Shown: piece by piece, positions 16,638-25,508 of the stretch
Position numbering within the stretch: position 1 is the first letter of the stretch
Layout: every line of letters begins with the position of its first letter
NCBI RefSeq assembly: GCF_000647975.1
Contig: NZ_JFKE01000006.1
Coordinates: 158,388 to 222,387 of the forward strand
Origin: Actibacterium mucosum KCTC 23349
GTDB taxonomy: Bacteria > Pseudomonadota > Alphaproteobacteria > Rhodobacterales > Rhodobacteraceae
DNA: 64,000 nucleotides
Reading direction: 5' to 3'
Made by a program: the position numbers and the translations under genes
The notes under the pieces: model-generated
What the model was told of the DNA's origin: nothing
Seen by the model: only the letters and a program-made list of their open reading frames with translations
Databases searched by the model: none

Positions 16638-16895
16638 TTGAACATCTCAAAACATGAACAGCGTGTTTTGCATGAACTCGCGCTCGGTGGAACAATCCAC
16701 CACGAGCGATACGAGAACGGCAAAATTCGCAAAATCACCTGCTACACGCGCGATGGGCACATCCTGTCGGAATGCACGCTCCCAGTTTTCTTGCGGCTCA
16801 AAAAACGGCGCTTCATCCGCTCGCAAAGCGGACGACCGTATCGCGCCTCAAAACTGGGGATAGAAGCCGTGCGTGCTCAGCTCAATCAACGATAA
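16638..16895 (+). CDS. topAI: YjhX-family toxin, topoisomerase I inhibitor TopAI
   Basis: 85 residues, the same length as E. coli YjhX. The family pattern is followed almost throughout: EQR.LH.LA.GG near residue 8, CY.R.G at about 35, CTLPVF..LK at about 47, and a closing PYR....G...VRAQL. E. coli YjhX (TopAI) binds and inhibits DNA topoisomerase I. The start is TTG with GAGA 7 nt upstream, a weak arrangement that fits a translationally restrained toxin. The next gene matches the cognate antitoxin YjhQ. The pair lies beside a tRNA gene, a usual site for acquired modules. Confidence 0.85.
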   Translation: MNISKHEQRVLHELALGGTIHHERYENGKIRKITCYTRDGHILSECTLPVFLRLKKRRFIRSQSGRPYRASKLGIEAVRAQLNQR

Positions 16896-16924
16896 CCTGA
16901 TAAACTGATCCACAGGAACAGACC

Positions 16925-17464
16925 ATGGAATTTACGACTGAATACTCAGACAAAACCGATGCCATCATTGCGATGTTCTTCGACACCTTCTCCGCATCCG
17001 AAGGGGCTGAAGCCGCCGCGCTGATCAAGGCATTGGTCACCGACATGCTGACGTCGCTTGGGTCAGACGACCTCCACGTGTTCTTAACCATCGAGAAAGG
17101 CGAGGTTGTGGCCAGCATCATCTTCACGCCAATGATCTATGCCGATGACACACGGACGGTGGTCATTCTTGCGCCCGTGGCGGTGGCCACCGCACATCAG
17201 GGTAAAGGGCTGGGGCAACGATTAATCACCCATGCTCTGCAAACGCTTCGGGATCGTGGGGTGGATGTTGCCCTGACCTATGGTGACATCAACTTCTATT
17301 CCAAAGTGGGCTTCGCGCCCGTCACCGAAGCCGATGCGCAGCCGCCCTTGTCGCTCCAGTATCCGCATGGATGGTTGGGCCAGACCTTGAACGCCGGGCC
17401 ATTCGTCCCGCTGAAAGGTTCATCGCGATGCGTTGGGCCGCTGGACGATCCCAACCATTGGTGA
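16925..17464 (+). CDS. yjhQ: GNAT acetyltransferase, YjhQ-type antitoxin partner
   Basis: 179 residues, close to E. coli YjhQ in length. GNAT motif A is visible as VAVATAHQGKGLGQRLITHAL (acetyl-CoA pyrophosphate loop HQGKGLG), preceded by strand VVILAPVAV, with the NFYSKVGFAPV region of motif B after it. It starts 29 bases after topAI behind CACAGGAACAGACC, so the two form one operon. In E. coli YjhQ counteracts YjhX; whether it acts by acetylation or binding is not known from sequence. Confidence 0.82.
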   Translation: MEFTTEYSDKTDAIIAMFFDTFSASEGAEAAALIKALVTDMLTSLGSDDLHVFLTIEKGEVVASIIFTPMIYADDTRTVVILAPVAVATAHQGKGLGQRLITHALQTLRDRGVDVALTYGDINFYSKVGFAPVTEADAQPPLSLQYPHGWLGQTLNAGPFVPLKGSSRCVGPLDDPNHW

Positions 17465-17939
17465 CGCATCACGAAGCATATGGAGGCATCCGGGCCGATA
17501 GCTCGGTTGCTTCCTCTTTGTTTAGAATGACCAATCCGATAAGCGGCCGTTGGCGCATCCGCAGCGAAATGGCGCTTTGTCCGCTCCTCGGAAGTTCATT
17601 TCTAAAACCGATTGACCGCAATGGTGGCCGGTAGCGCGGCGGTTTCCATTTCGTGGGCCAGAGGGAATTGGAGAAGCCAAACGTCCCTGGCCATTAAGGC
17701 AAGGGCGTTGCCCTCTGCCGCTCGTTAGGCAGGGCCGTATCCCCTGCCGAGCCTGCGGTCCACACCTCCCTGGCGGAATGGCATTGCCTCGCCCCCTCCC
17801 ATGTTCGCCACGGGACAATTCTGCCGTGATTTTCCGGTGAGGATGTCAGATCAAACGAAACAGCAGCGGTTAACCCGTGAAGTGATGGGTCAGTTTATGA
17901 CGCAAAGGTCAAATCTGTCCGGCGTTTAATGGGGGGAAT
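17465..17939. other. non-coding stretch between yjhQ and tRNA-Arg
   Basis: No supported gene in either direction. It includes repeat copy 2 at 17542-17568. It joins the 3' end of tRNA-Arg, the usual side for integrated elements; I looked for a second copy of the tRNA 3' end nearby and did not see one. Confidence 0.45.
17542..17568 (+). repeat. short dispersed repeat, copy 2
   Basis: AGCGGCCGTTGG (17542-17553) then GCAGCGAA (17561-17568), matching copy 1 at 16286-16313. The two copies bracket the topAI-yjhQ pair. Confidence 0.4.
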
Positions 17940-18016
17940 TGGCGCGCTGGGGAGGATTCGAACCCCCGACCCCTTGATTCGTAGTCAAGTACTCTATCCA
18001 ACTGAGCTACCAGCGC
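17940..18016 (-). tRNA. tRNA-Arg (anticodon ACG)
   Basis: 77 nt including an encoded CCA end. The acceptor stem GCGCTGG pairs with CCAGCGC, the D arm is GCTC...GAGT, the anticodon loop CTACGAA carries ACG, and the T arm has GGTTCGAATCC. The ACG anticodon (read as ICG after deamination) serves CGN codons. A promoter-like sequence stands directly upstream. Confidence 0.96.
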
Positions 18017-18026
18017 GTGGAGGCCT

Positions 18027-18055
18027 CATTTAGACCTGCGCCCGGCGAATGGCAA
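18027..18055 (-). promoter_or_regulatory. candidate sigma70 promoter for tRNA-Arg
   Basis: On the minus strand TTGCCA (18055-18050), a 17-base spacer and TAAATG (18032-18027), placing the start of transcription a few bases before the tRNA 5' end. Confidence 0.55.
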
Positions 18056-18068
18056 GGGCAAAATTTGA

Positions 18069-19472
18069 TTATTTTGCCTGTGCCTCGATTACGTGTTCAC
18101 CCTTGGGGATGCGGATGGTGAAAGCGGTACCCTGTGCACCGGTTTCCGCCAGTTCCAGCCGTCCACCATGGCCGCGGATCAATTCCGAACTGATCGTCAG
18201 GCCCAGCCCCGTACCGCCCTTGCGGAAGCTGCCCTGAAAGGGTTTGAACAGATGCTCATGCGCCTTGGGAGGCAAGCCCGGACCGGTATCGCGGATGCAG
18301 ATCAACCATTCCAGGTCTTCCTCGGCGCCCTGGATACAGATCTCGCCCGGCTTGCCCGTTGCCTCGATGGCCTGGCGTGCATTGCGGGTAAGGTTCGAGA
18401 TCACGCGGTACAACTGTTCGGGGTCGGCGCGCAGGGCCATGCCGGCGGGCACATCCTCGGAAAAGCTGATCTCGGCCTCGCCGGCGGCCAGTCGTTCGGA
18501 ATCCACCACGTCATTCACCAACGGGGCCAACGAGATGTGCGACAGGCGCGGCGCGGGTTCCTCGGCCTTGCCGAAAGCCAGCGTGTTTTCGCACAGGCTG
18601 ACGGCGCGCGAAATGGCACCCACGATCTTGGGCGCGGACTTGGCCACAGCCGGGTCCTGGCTGCGCTCCATCCGGTCGGCAAACAATTGTGCCGTCGTCA
18701 GGATATTGCGCAGGTCGTGGCTGATCTTGGCAACGGCCCCGCCCAACTGCGCCAGACGTTCCTTCTGGCGCAGGGCGGTCGACAGCTGTTGTTCCATTGT
18801 TTGCAGCGCCGTTTCCGCTTCGTGAATCTCGTTGATGGCGCTTTCGGGCGAAATGATACGACGCGCGTCTTCGGGGGCCTCGGCATAGTCGCGCATGGCG
18901 CTGATCACCTTTTGGATCGGCGCAACCATCAACCGTTGTACAGCAAGGAACAAGAACACCGCGGTGATGACCGAAATCACAAGCGACAGCCAGAAAATCC
19001 GCAATCCATAGTCGATCATTGCGACGCGCAGCGGCTCTGAGAACATGGTGACTTCGATCAACAGCCCGGCGTCGTTGACCGGCTGACCGATCACGCGGAT
19101 CAGTTCATTTTCGGGGTTCGAGACCCGCGCCACGGCGTCGCGGATCAGCATCATCGGCCCGGCATCGCGCAGATCGAAGCTTTTGGTGACACTGGCCGGC
19201 ATGGACGAGCTGAGCGCCAGTTGCCGCGACTGGTCGCGTCGCAACACCACGTTAAAGACGCCCGCGTTTTTCAGCAGCTCGTCTTCCAGATCCATCTCGA
19301 TCCCGCTGCTTGAGGCCAGAACCGCCAAAGACGCGATTTGCGCCCGCTCAAGCCGGTTGAGCAGGAAATCCTCGCGAAAACGCGCGATCGAGGGAACAAA
19401 GATCATCACCTCGGCCAGCATGACGAACACAATCGTCAGCATCAAAAACCGACCTGAGAGCGATTTCAGCAC
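18069..19472 (-). CDS. membrane sensor histidine kinase
   Basis: 467 residues from a GTG at 19472, chosen for the AAGGG ribosome site 9 nt upstream. Layout: TM1 (residues 8-28), a periplasmic sensor region of about 125 residues, TM2 (about 155-178), a HAMP-like linker (VQRLMVAPIQKVI), a dimerisation helix with the phospho-acceptor H-box KISHDLRN (His about 251), N-box (NLTRNARQAIE), G1 (DTGPGLPP) and G2 (GGTGLGL). No response regulator gene adjoins it, so its partner is elsewhere. It is the third gene of an operon after the flavoprotein. Confidence 0.88.
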   Translation of the reverse strand: MLKSLSGRFLMLTIVFVMLAEVMIFVPSIARFREDFLLNRLERAQIASLAVLASSSGIEMDLEDELLKNAGVFNVVLRRDQSRQLALSSSMPASVTKSFDLRDAGPMMLIRDAVARVSNPENELIRVIGQPVNDAGLLIEVTMFSEPLRVAMIDYGLRIFWLSLVISVITAVFLFLAVQRLMVAPIQKVISAMRDYAEAPEDARRIISPESAINEIHEAETALQTMEQQLSTALRQKERLAQLGGAVAKISHDLRNILTTAQLFADRMERSQDPAVAKSAPKIVGAISRAVSLCENTLAFGKAEEPAPRLSHISLAPLVNDVVDSERLAAGEAEISFSEDVPAGMALRADPEQLYRVISNLTRNARQAIEATGKPGEICIQGAEEDLEWLICIRDTGPGLPPKAHEHLFKPFQGSFRKGGTGLGLTISSELIRGHGGRLELAETGAQGTAFTIRIPKGEHVIEAQAK

Positions 19473-19493
19473 GTATGTTTACCCTTGTTGACG

Positions 19494-20909
19494 CTATGGC
19501 AGGTATTTCTGCACAAACCCTACCACGCGTTTGACCCAAATGTTTTCAAATAGTTTGGGCGAGAAATAAGCACCCGCGGCGCGTTTGTTAACCTCCAGCA
19601 GCGTCGGATAGGGGGCAACCATGTTGGCAACGGCGCTCATCTTCAGCCCGTTGGCGATGGCCATGGCCCAGATGCCAATCAGCTCGCCCGCCTCTGCCCC
19701 GGCGATCGAGGCGCCAACGGGTTTGCCTTTGACCACCATCACCTTGATCAGGCCGGTGGTTTTGCCGGTGGCGATGGCGCGGTCATTGCCCGCGTATTCG
19801 AACCGTGCAACGGTCAGCTTGTCGCCATAGGTTTTGCGGGCCTCAGCCTCGGTTGGGCCAACCTGCGCCAGTTCAGGGTCGGTATAGGTGGCCCAGGGGA
19901 TGTGGTCGGTGCGCGCCTTGGACGGCAGGCCCAGCAGGATCGACCGGATCACAACGCCGGCGTGATACCCCGCCACATGGGTGAATTGCAGACCGCCCGC
20001 CGCGTCGCCGATGGCATAGATCCGCTTGTTGGTACTGCGCAGGCTGGCATCCACCTGAACCCCGGCGCGGGTGGTCTCCACCCCGGCGACCTTTAGGTTC
20101 AGCCGGTCGGTATTGGCCTTGCGGCCCACGGCCATCAGCAGATGCGTGCCGGTAAAGCTGCGCCCGTCCTTGGTTTGCACGGTGATATTGCCCGCGTCCC
20201 CGGTGATGCGCTCGGCCATCGCGTCTTCGGCAATCTCAACGCCTTCGCCGCGCAGCTTGTCCAGGATGATCGCGGCAAGCTCCGGGTCATCCTTGCCCAT
20301 CGCCTTCATGCCTTCGATCACGGTGACGTCGCTGCCCAGGCGGCGATGCGCCTGCGCCATTTCCAACCCGATGGGCCCGCCGCCGATAATCAGCAGATGG
20401 CCGGGTTTCTCGCGCAGCTCCCACAGGGTCTCGTTGGTCTCATAGGCCACATCCTCCAGCCCCGGAATGGGCGGCACGAAGGGGGACGAGCCGGTGGCGA
20501 TGACAAAGCGGCGCGCGGTGATCACGTGGTCGCCGGCCTTCAGCTCTGTCTCGCTGATGAATTCACCAAATTCCTGGATGACCTGCACGCCCAGCCCTTC
20601 GAAGCGTTCGACACTGTCATGGGGCTCGATCGTGGCGATGACGTTGCGCACATGGTCCTTGGCGGCGGCATAATCGGCCTGCGGGTCGTGACCGGCCACG
20701 CCGAACCCGCCCAACCGCGTCGCCTGCGCCTGTTTGCCCGCCGCCAGCAGCGCCTTGGATGGCACGCAGCCATAATTCAGGCAATCTCCGCCCATCTTGT
20801 GGCCTTCGACCAGCACCACCTTGGCGCCCATCTGCACCGCGCCCGCCGCCAACGACAACCCGCCCGAGCCGCCGCCGATGATACACAGATCCGTCTTGAT
20901 CGCGGTCAT
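19494..20909 (-). CDS. FAD-dependent pyridine nucleotide-disulfide oxidoreductase family protein
   Basis: 471 residues related to dihydrolipoamide dehydrogenase and mercuric reductase. The N-terminal FAD loop is GGGSGGLSLAAG, the redox-active pair is GGDCLNYGCVPSK, the NAD(P) fold is IIGGGPIGLEMA, and the second FAD motif is YAIGDAAGG. Oddly, the C-terminal interface motif, normally HxHPT with the catalytic His, reads APYPTLLEV, so the acid-base His is absent. The true substrate is therefore doubtful. It follows a TVP38/TMEM64 gene by 3 bases, a pairing seen in many bacteria, and precedes the kinase by 21. Confidence 0.87.
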   Translation of the reverse strand: MTAIKTDLCIIGGGSGGLSLAAGAVQMGAKVVLVEGHKMGGDCLNYGCVPSKALLAAGKQAQATRLGGFGVAGHDPQADYAAAKDHVRNVIATIEPHDSVERFEGLGVQVIQEFGEFISETELKAGDHVITARRFVIATGSSPFVPPIPGLEDVAYETNETLWELREKPGHLLIIGGGPIGLEMAQAHRRLGSDVTVIEGMKAMGKDDPELAAIILDKLRGEGVEIAEDAMAERITGDAGNITVQTKDGRSFTGTHLLMAVGRKANTDRLNLKVAGVETTRAGVQVDASLRSTNKRIYAIGDAAGGLQFTHVAGYHAGVVIRSILLGLPSKARTDHIPWATYTDPELAQVGPTEAEARKTYGDKLTVARFEYAGNDRAIATGKTTGLIKVMVVKGKPVGASIAGAEAGELIGIWAMAIANGLKMSAVANMVAPYPTLLEVNKRAAGAYFSPKLFENIWVKRVVGFVQKYLP

Positions 20910-20912
20910 GGC

Positions 20913-21641
20913 TCAGCCCTTTTTGCGCAGCAGGTTGATGGCCACCGGCAAGGCCGCCAGCGCCGCAAGGCCCAGGATTGGCAACAGCACGTGTGGTTCG
21001 AAGACAATCCCAAGGTTCGGGGTTTCGCCGCGGGCAAAGACCTCGCCCAGCCCGGCCCCGACCGAGGTATAGACAACCGCGCCCGGCATGATGCCGAAGA
21101 ACGTCGAAATCACGAAGCGGCGCAGGGGCACCTCAAGGAACGAGGGCACGAGGTTGGCCACGAAGAACGGCACCACCGGCACAAGGCGGATCAGGAACAG
21201 CATCGACCACTGGTTCTCATCAATCCCGTCCTTGATCCGCTTGATGGCACCGTCCGAGGATTCCAGTTTTGCGCCCAGCTGCGCGCCAAAGCCCCAGCGG
21301 GCGGCCTGAAAGATGATCGTCGCGCCCAGGGTGGCGCCCAGAACGTTGAACAGCGCACCGGGGAAGGTGGCGAACAGGAAGCCACCCGTCAGCGTGGCCA
21401 CCGTGGCACCCGGCAGCGAGAACGCCACGATCAGCACATAGATTCCAATGAACGCCGCCGCCGTCAGGGCGTAGTTGGCGTCGCGAAAGGCGATCAAGGC
21501 CTCGCGGTGCTGTGCCAGGGTATCAAAGGACAGGTAATCGCGCAGCGTAAAGGCACCGATCAGCGCCGCGATGATGATGACGATCAACGGCAGTTTCTTG
21601 CGCCATCCGCTGCCTTGTTTCTGGTTGGTCATGTCTGTCAT
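20913..21641 (-). CDS. TVP38/TMEM64-family (DedA/SNARE-associated) membrane protein
   Basis: 242 residues with about six hydrophobic segments. The family core is present: FSLPGATVATLTGGFLF, then GATLGATIIFQAARWGFG and the FLIRLVPVVPFFVAN region with the re-entrant helix and the conserved Arg-Pro. Members are thought to scramble or translocate lipids. A short basic N-terminus (SGWRKK) precedes TM1. First gene of a minus-strand operon with the flavoprotein and the histidine kinase. Confidence 0.88.
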   Translation of the reverse strand: MTDMTNQKQGSGWRKKLPLIVIIIAALIGAFTLRDYLSFDTLAQHREALIAFRDANYALTAAAFIGIYVLIVAFSLPGATVATLTGGFLFATFPGALFNVLGATLGATIIFQAARWGFGAQLGAKLESSDGAIKRIKDGIDENQWSMLFLIRLVPVVPFFVANLVPSFLEVPLRRFVISTFFGIMPGAVVYTSVGAGLGEVFARGETPNLGIVFEPHVLLPILGLAALAALPVAINLLRKKG

Positions 21642-21818
21642 AGCCTGTATTCCGGTCCTTCGTGCCTGTCATAGGGCATAGATGACGGTGCGGGCGGCAA
21701 AAATATACGCAGTTCACAGCGGCTTGATGCCAGGTGATCCAAACGGGCCCTTCAGCGGCATTTTTGCGGGTCACTGAAATTTTGCACCGTGAAATGTTAC
21801 AAAAACGTCGCCAGCGAA

Positions 21819-21847
21819 TTGACTTGGGATCGCAATGGACCTAATGA
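21819..21847 (+). promoter_or_regulatory. sigma70-type promoter for rpmH
   Basis: TTGACT (21819-21824), a 17-base spacer and TAATGA (21842-21847), 70 bases before the rpmH start. Good match for the strong promoter expected here. Confidence 0.65.
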
Positions 21848-21870
21848 GCGGGCTTCGAACACCTTTGACC

Positions 21871-21894
21871 CTCGAATCCGGTTTTGGATTCGGG
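21871..21894 (+). promoter_or_regulatory. stem-loop in the rpmH 5' leader
   Basis: CGAATCC (21873-21879) and GGATTCG (21886-21892) with loop GGTTTT, extendable by two pairs. It ends 22 bases before the start codon and leaves the ribosome site open. Confidence 0.45.
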
Positions 21895-21916
21895 TCCGAC
21901 GAAACGGAGAGCCGCG

Positions 21917-22051
21917 ATGAAACGCACGTATCAACCTTCGAACCTGGTTCGCAAGCGCCGCCACGGGTTCCGTGCGCGCATGGCCACCAAAGCTGGCCGC
22001 AAGATCCTGAACGCCCGCCGCCTGCGCGGCCGGAAGTCGCTGAGCGCGTAA
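21917..22051 (+). CDS. rpmH: 50S ribosomal protein L34
   Basis: 44 residues, [18 protein letters not shown] at the start and [14 protein letters not shown] at the end, the invariant L34 sequence, very rich in Arg and Lys. It opens the conserved rpmH-rnpA-yidD group, with rnpA 24 bases on. CGGAGA before the ATG is the ribosome site. Confidence 0.98.
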   Translation: MKRTYQPSNLVRKRRHGFRARMATKAGRKILNARRLRGRKSLSA

Positions 22052-22075
22052 GCCCGGCGCCGCAAGGCATCTGAT

Positions 22076-22486
22076 ATGACACCGCCGGAGGACAACGTGG
22101 CAGGCCCTGATGTGCCTGCTTCGGACGGGCCTGCGGCGGTTTTGTCATGTCTGGAGGTCTTGCAGAAGCGGTCTGATTTCCTGAAAGCAGCGCGGGCCCG
22201 GCGGCAGAACGTGCGCGGCTTCATCCTGCAGGCGCGCAAGCGCGGGCCGGACGAGGTGGCGGATCACGTGCGCGTGGGGTTCACCTGTTCCAAGAAAGTG
22301 GGCAATGCCGTCGCGCGCAACCGGGCCAAGCGGCGGCTGCGTGCGATTGCGCATGAGGTTCTGCGGGTCAAAGGGCGTGCGGGGTGGGATTATGTTCTGA
22401 TCGGCAAGGCTGGTGTGACGGCGGATCGTGCTTATGTCGATCTGGTCAATGATTTGCGTTACGCGTTGAAGAAGGTGCATTCGTGA
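22076..22486 (+). CDS. rnpA: ribonuclease P protein component
   Basis: 136 residues. Binds RNase P RNA and helps process tRNA 5' ends. The core starts with [17 protein letters not shown] and carries the RNA-binding signature [16 protein letters not shown]. An extension of about 25 residues stands before the core; the family is usually 110-130 long, so an internal start is possible. The stop overlaps the GTG start of yidD. Confidence 0.95.
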   Translation: MTPPEDNVAGPDVPASDGPAAVLSCLEVLQKRSDFLKAARARRQNVRGFILQARKRGPDEVADHVRVGFTCSKKVGNAVARNRAKRRLRAIAHEVLRVKGRAGWDYVLIGKAGVTADRAYVDLVNDLRYALKKVHS

Positions 22487-22737
22487 CCCCGCTGGCCCAT
22501 ATCGCCGCGCTGCCCGTGCGCGCTTATCGGTTGCTGTTTTCGCCCTGGGTTGGGCATTCGTGCCGGTATCAGCCAACCTGTTCGGCCTATGCGCTGGAAG
22601 CGCTGGAGAAACACGGCGCGGTGAAGGGCAGTCTGCTGACCCTGCGCCGGATCGGGCGGTGCCATCCGTGGGGCGGGTCGGGCTATGACCCGGTGCCCGA
22701 CAAGCCCGGTTCGGGTTGCGGGTGTGGACCCAAATGA
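22483..22737 (+). CDS. yidD: membrane protein insertion efficiency factor YidD
   Basis: 84 residues from a GTG that overlaps the rnpA stop as GTGA. The YidD pattern is complete: [33 protein letters not shown], and [17 protein letters not shown], with three conserved Cys. It assists YidC-dependent insertion; yidC lies 4.4 kb downstream on the same strand after inserted genes. Confidence 0.96.
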   Translation: MTPLAHIAALPVRAYRLLFSPWVGHSCRYQPTCSAYALEALEKHGAVKGSLLTLRRIGRCHPWGGSGYDPVPDKPGSGCGCGPK

Positions 22738-22757
22738 GCGCCTGACGGCGCGTTTTT
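22738..22757 (+). terminator. intrinsic terminator after yidD
   Basis: GCGCC-TGAC-GGCGC followed by G and five T, beginning directly after the yidD stop. It closes the rpmH-rnpA-yidD transcript. Confidence 0.8.
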
Positions 22758-22818
22758 GTGTCTCGCTTGTCGCCTTTGGCTCCGCGCTCGGGTTTGGTGG
22801 GTGCGGTTGGGGTTATTT

Positions 22819-24477
22819 CTAGTTTTCGAAGGGGGACGTGCGGGTGACGATGTAGAGACCGTTTTCGCCGGCAAGCGTCTGTAGCGTATCTGCGTCGAGG
22901 TAGCGGTAGAGTGAGTCGATGCGCGCGATGGCCTCTGCCGGTGAGATTTCGGCCAAGGTATAGCGGTCGGCCCGGAAGGTTTCAGGGGCAGCCGTTTCCG
23001 TGAGAGTGTCGAGGAAGCCCGCGCCAGTGACCACGGCCCCATCGAAATCGACCGACCGCAGGTCAGCCCCTTCGAATTGCGCATTGATCAGGGCCGCGCC
23101 GCGGAAGGTGGCGGCGGCCAGCGTGGCATAGCGGAAATCCGGCGCGATCAGCGTGGCCCCGTCGAAATTTGCCGCCATGGCATGGGCGCCGACAAAGCCC
23201 ACCCGTTCAGCCACCGCATCGGTGAAATCGGCCCCGTCGAGCTGTGTGTTGAAGAACGGCAGCTCGCCCGAGAAGGGCGGTTTGACCAGCTCGCCGGGCA
23301 GCGCGCCGAAATCGCTGTCGCGCAGGTAGGCCTGGGTGAAGCGGACATGGGACAGCCAGGCGCCCTGCATCTTGGTCTCCAGCACATTGGCGAAGGAGAA
23401 ATCAGCATAGCTGAACTGCCCCATTTGCGATGAGATCAGGAACAGGCGGATACCGGGCGCATAGGCATAGGACAGGTCCATCCCGTAGAAATTCAGCACT
23501 TCCAGCTCGCGCAGGCCCGAGGCCGTCAGCGCGCGCAGCAATTGCCCGCGTTCGGGGCTGGCGGGGCGGTCGATCAGGCGGGTGCCGGTTTGCAGTTCGG
23601 GCCAGCGGAAGGCCTGGGCCATTTGCACGCGGGTTTGCGGCAGGTCGGGGCGCAGGGCCATCGCGGCCTGCATCATGGCGTTGTGGTTTTCGGGGCGGAT
23701 GCCGGTTTGCAGGAACTTATAGGGTTTGGTGGCCTGGCTGGCCGAGGCGATGCGCAGCACCAGCCCGCGCGGCAGGTCGGCCACCGGGTCCAGCACCGCC
23801 ACAAAATCCTCGGCGGTTTCCACCGGGCCGGTACGGCGGTCGGCGGCCTGGCCCAGCGCCTGTGCGATATTGGTGATCTCGACCACCAGCTGGGCGTTGC
23901 GCGCGGCCTCGGCCAGTTGAACGTTGTAATCGTCCAGCGCGATCTGTTGGTCCAGCTGCGCGATTTGGGTGTCGATGCGGGTGTTCTGGGCACCCAAAAG
24001 CTCGTTCTGGCGAAACAGCAGCGCGGTGCCGGCAAAGGCGGCCATGGCTGCAATCAGACCCGTCAACGAACCGATCACCCAGCGCCGGGTCGAGACCCAA
24101 GCGTAGCGCGCCAGCGCCATGTTAACCAGATCGCGCGCGGCCTCGGTTGCGCGGTGCGGGTCGCGGTCCACCGCGCCTTTGGCCACGTCGGACAGGGGAC
24201 CGGCGAACAGCTCTAACTGCGTTTCCGCCAGCCCGAAAAGCCGCCGCCACAGCGGTTTGCGGAACACGAACAGCACAAGGCCCAGCGCGGCGATGAACAT
24301 CAGCACCGCCAGGAAGATGATCAGGATCACCCCGGTGCCCTCGTCCAGCACCCCCAACCCGGAAAACGCCACCAGGAACCCCGCCGACACGCCGAAGGCA
24401 AAGATCAACAGGCCCAGCGAGGCCGACGGCGCGCGCCGCCCGAACCCCTGTTTTCGCGGCTCTTGCTTTTGTTCCAA
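22819..24477 (-). CDS. membrane-anchored pentapeptide-repeat protein
   Basis: 552 residues. Two N-terminal TM segments (about 20-42 and 48-70), a further TM at about 133-155, then a coiled-coil-like region ([24 protein letters not shown]), and a C-terminal stretch of A(D/N)LxX-type five-residue repeats (for example [21 protein letters not shown], and [12 protein letters not shown] further on) that should form a right-handed quadrilateral helix. Function unknown. It lies against the direction of the conserved rnpA-yidC block and looks inserted there. Confidence 0.82.
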   Translation of the reverse strand: MEQKQEPRKQGFGRRAPSASLGLLIFAFGVSAGFLVAFSGLGVLDEGTGVILIIFLAVLMFIAALGLVLFVFRKPLWRRLFGLAETQLELFAGPLSDVAKGAVDRDPHRATEAARDLVNMALARYAWVSTRRWVIGSLTGLIAAMAAFAGTALLFRQNELLGAQNTRIDTQIAQLDQQIALDDYNVQLAEAARNAQLVVEITNIAQALGQAADRRTGPVETAEDFVAVLDPVADLPRGLVLRIASASQATKPYKFLQTGIRPENHNAMMQAAMALRPDLPQTRVQMAQAFRWPELQTGTRLIDRPASPERGQLLRALTASGLRELEVLNFYGMDLSYAYAPGIRLFLISSQMGQFSYADFSFANVLETKMQGAWLSHVRFTQAYLRDSDFGALPGELVKPPFSGELPFFNTQLDGADFTDAVAERVGFVGAHAMAANFDGATLIAPDFRYATLAAATFRGAALINAQFEGADLRSVDFDGAVVTGAGFLDTLTETAAPETFRADRYTLAEISPAEAIARIDSLYRYLDADTLQTLAGENGLYIVTRTSPFEN

Positions 24478-24561
24478 AACCGGCCCCCACCGATGCTGTG
24501 CATTGACGTTTGCAAACTGGCTCCTTTATGGCAAGTCAAACGCCTGCAGGAAAGGCAACCA

Positions 24562-25431
24562 ATGCTGGACGATAACGACGACATCCACCCCTTGTTTCAT
24601 GGTGCGCCCTCGACGACCGAGTTCAAGAAGCTGCGCAAGCGGATCGTGCGGTACACGCGCGAGGCCATCGAGCAGTACGGGATGGTAGAGCGGGACGCCA
24701 AGTGGCTGGTTTGTCTGTCCGGGGGCAAAGACAGCTATACCCTTTTGGCGGTGCTTTACGAGTTGAAGTGGCGCGGGTTGCTGCCGGTGGAGCTGCTGGC
24801 GTGTAATCTGGACCAAGGGCAGCCGGGGTTTCCCTCGACGGTTTTGCCCGCGTTTCTTGAAAAGATGGAGGTGCCGCACCGGGTAGAGTATCAGGACACC
24901 TATTCCGTGGTTGTCGACAAGGTGCCGCAGGGGCGAACCTATTGTGCGCTATGCTCGCGACTGCGGCGCGGCAACCTGTACCGCATTGCCCGGGAAGAAG
25001 GCTGCAGCGCCGTGGTTCTGGGCCACCATCGGGACGACATTCTGGAAACCTTCTTTATGAACCTCTTCCACGGCGGGCGTCTTGCGACGATGCCGCCCAA
25101 GCTGGTGAACGAAGAAGGTGACCTGTTTGTCTACCGTCCATTGGCCCATGTGGCCGAGGCCGATTGCGAAAAGTTCGCGCATGCGATGAACTATCCCATC
25201 ATCCCCTGCGACCTGTGTGGCAGCCAGGACGGGCTGCAGCGCCAACAGGTAAAGCAAATTCTGGATGGATGGGAGAAAAACAGCCCCGGTCGCCGGCAGG
25301 TCATGTTCCGTGCGCTGATGAATGCACGCCCCTCGCATTTGCTGGACCCCAAGCTGTTTGACTTTGCCGGGCTTCAAACAGACCCGCGCAAAGAAAGAGA
25401 AAATTATCCAGATATTCCACAACTCCGTTAA
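24562..25431 (+). CDS. ttcA: tRNA 2-thiocytidine(32) synthetase TtcA
   Basis: 289 residues from the ATG at 24562 (AGGAAAGG upstream); the frame extends to 24463 without homology-like sequence. The ATP-binding PP-loop is [12 protein letters not shown] at about residue 52. Cys pairs CALC and CDLC supply the ligands for the [4Fe-4S] cluster that transfers sulfur to C32 of certain tRNAs. GHHRDD and [10 protein letters not shown] are further TtcA hallmarks. Confidence 0.95.
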   Translation: MLDDNDDIHPLFHGAPSTTEFKKLRKRIVRYTREAIEQYGMVERDAKWLVCLSGGKDSYTLLAVLYELKWRGLLPVELLACNLDQGQPGFPSTVLPAFLEKMEVPHRVEYQDTYSVVVDKVPQGRTYCALCSRLRRGNLYRIAREEGCSAVVLGHHRDDILETFFMNLFHGGRLATMPPKLVNEEGDLFVYRPLAHVAEADCEKFAHAMNYPIIPCDLCGSQDGLQRQQVKQILDGWEKNSPGRRQVMFRALMNARPSHLLDPKLFDFAGLQTDPRKERENYPDIPQLR

Positions 25432-25508
25432 CCTCGTGAACAGTATCGGTCTCTAGCGTCCTAAAGGTCTGCGGTGTTTTTCCGCGATTGACCAAAGGAT
25501 GCCGGCCG

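Noticed and set aside
16036..17939. Integrative element with attachment repeats at tRNA-Arg
   Set aside because: No integrase gene and no second copy of the tRNA 3' end seen; only the location suggests an island.
20142..21674. 510-codon open frame on the plus strand
   Set aside because: Antisense to the flavoprotein and TVP38 genes, which have clear family motifs.
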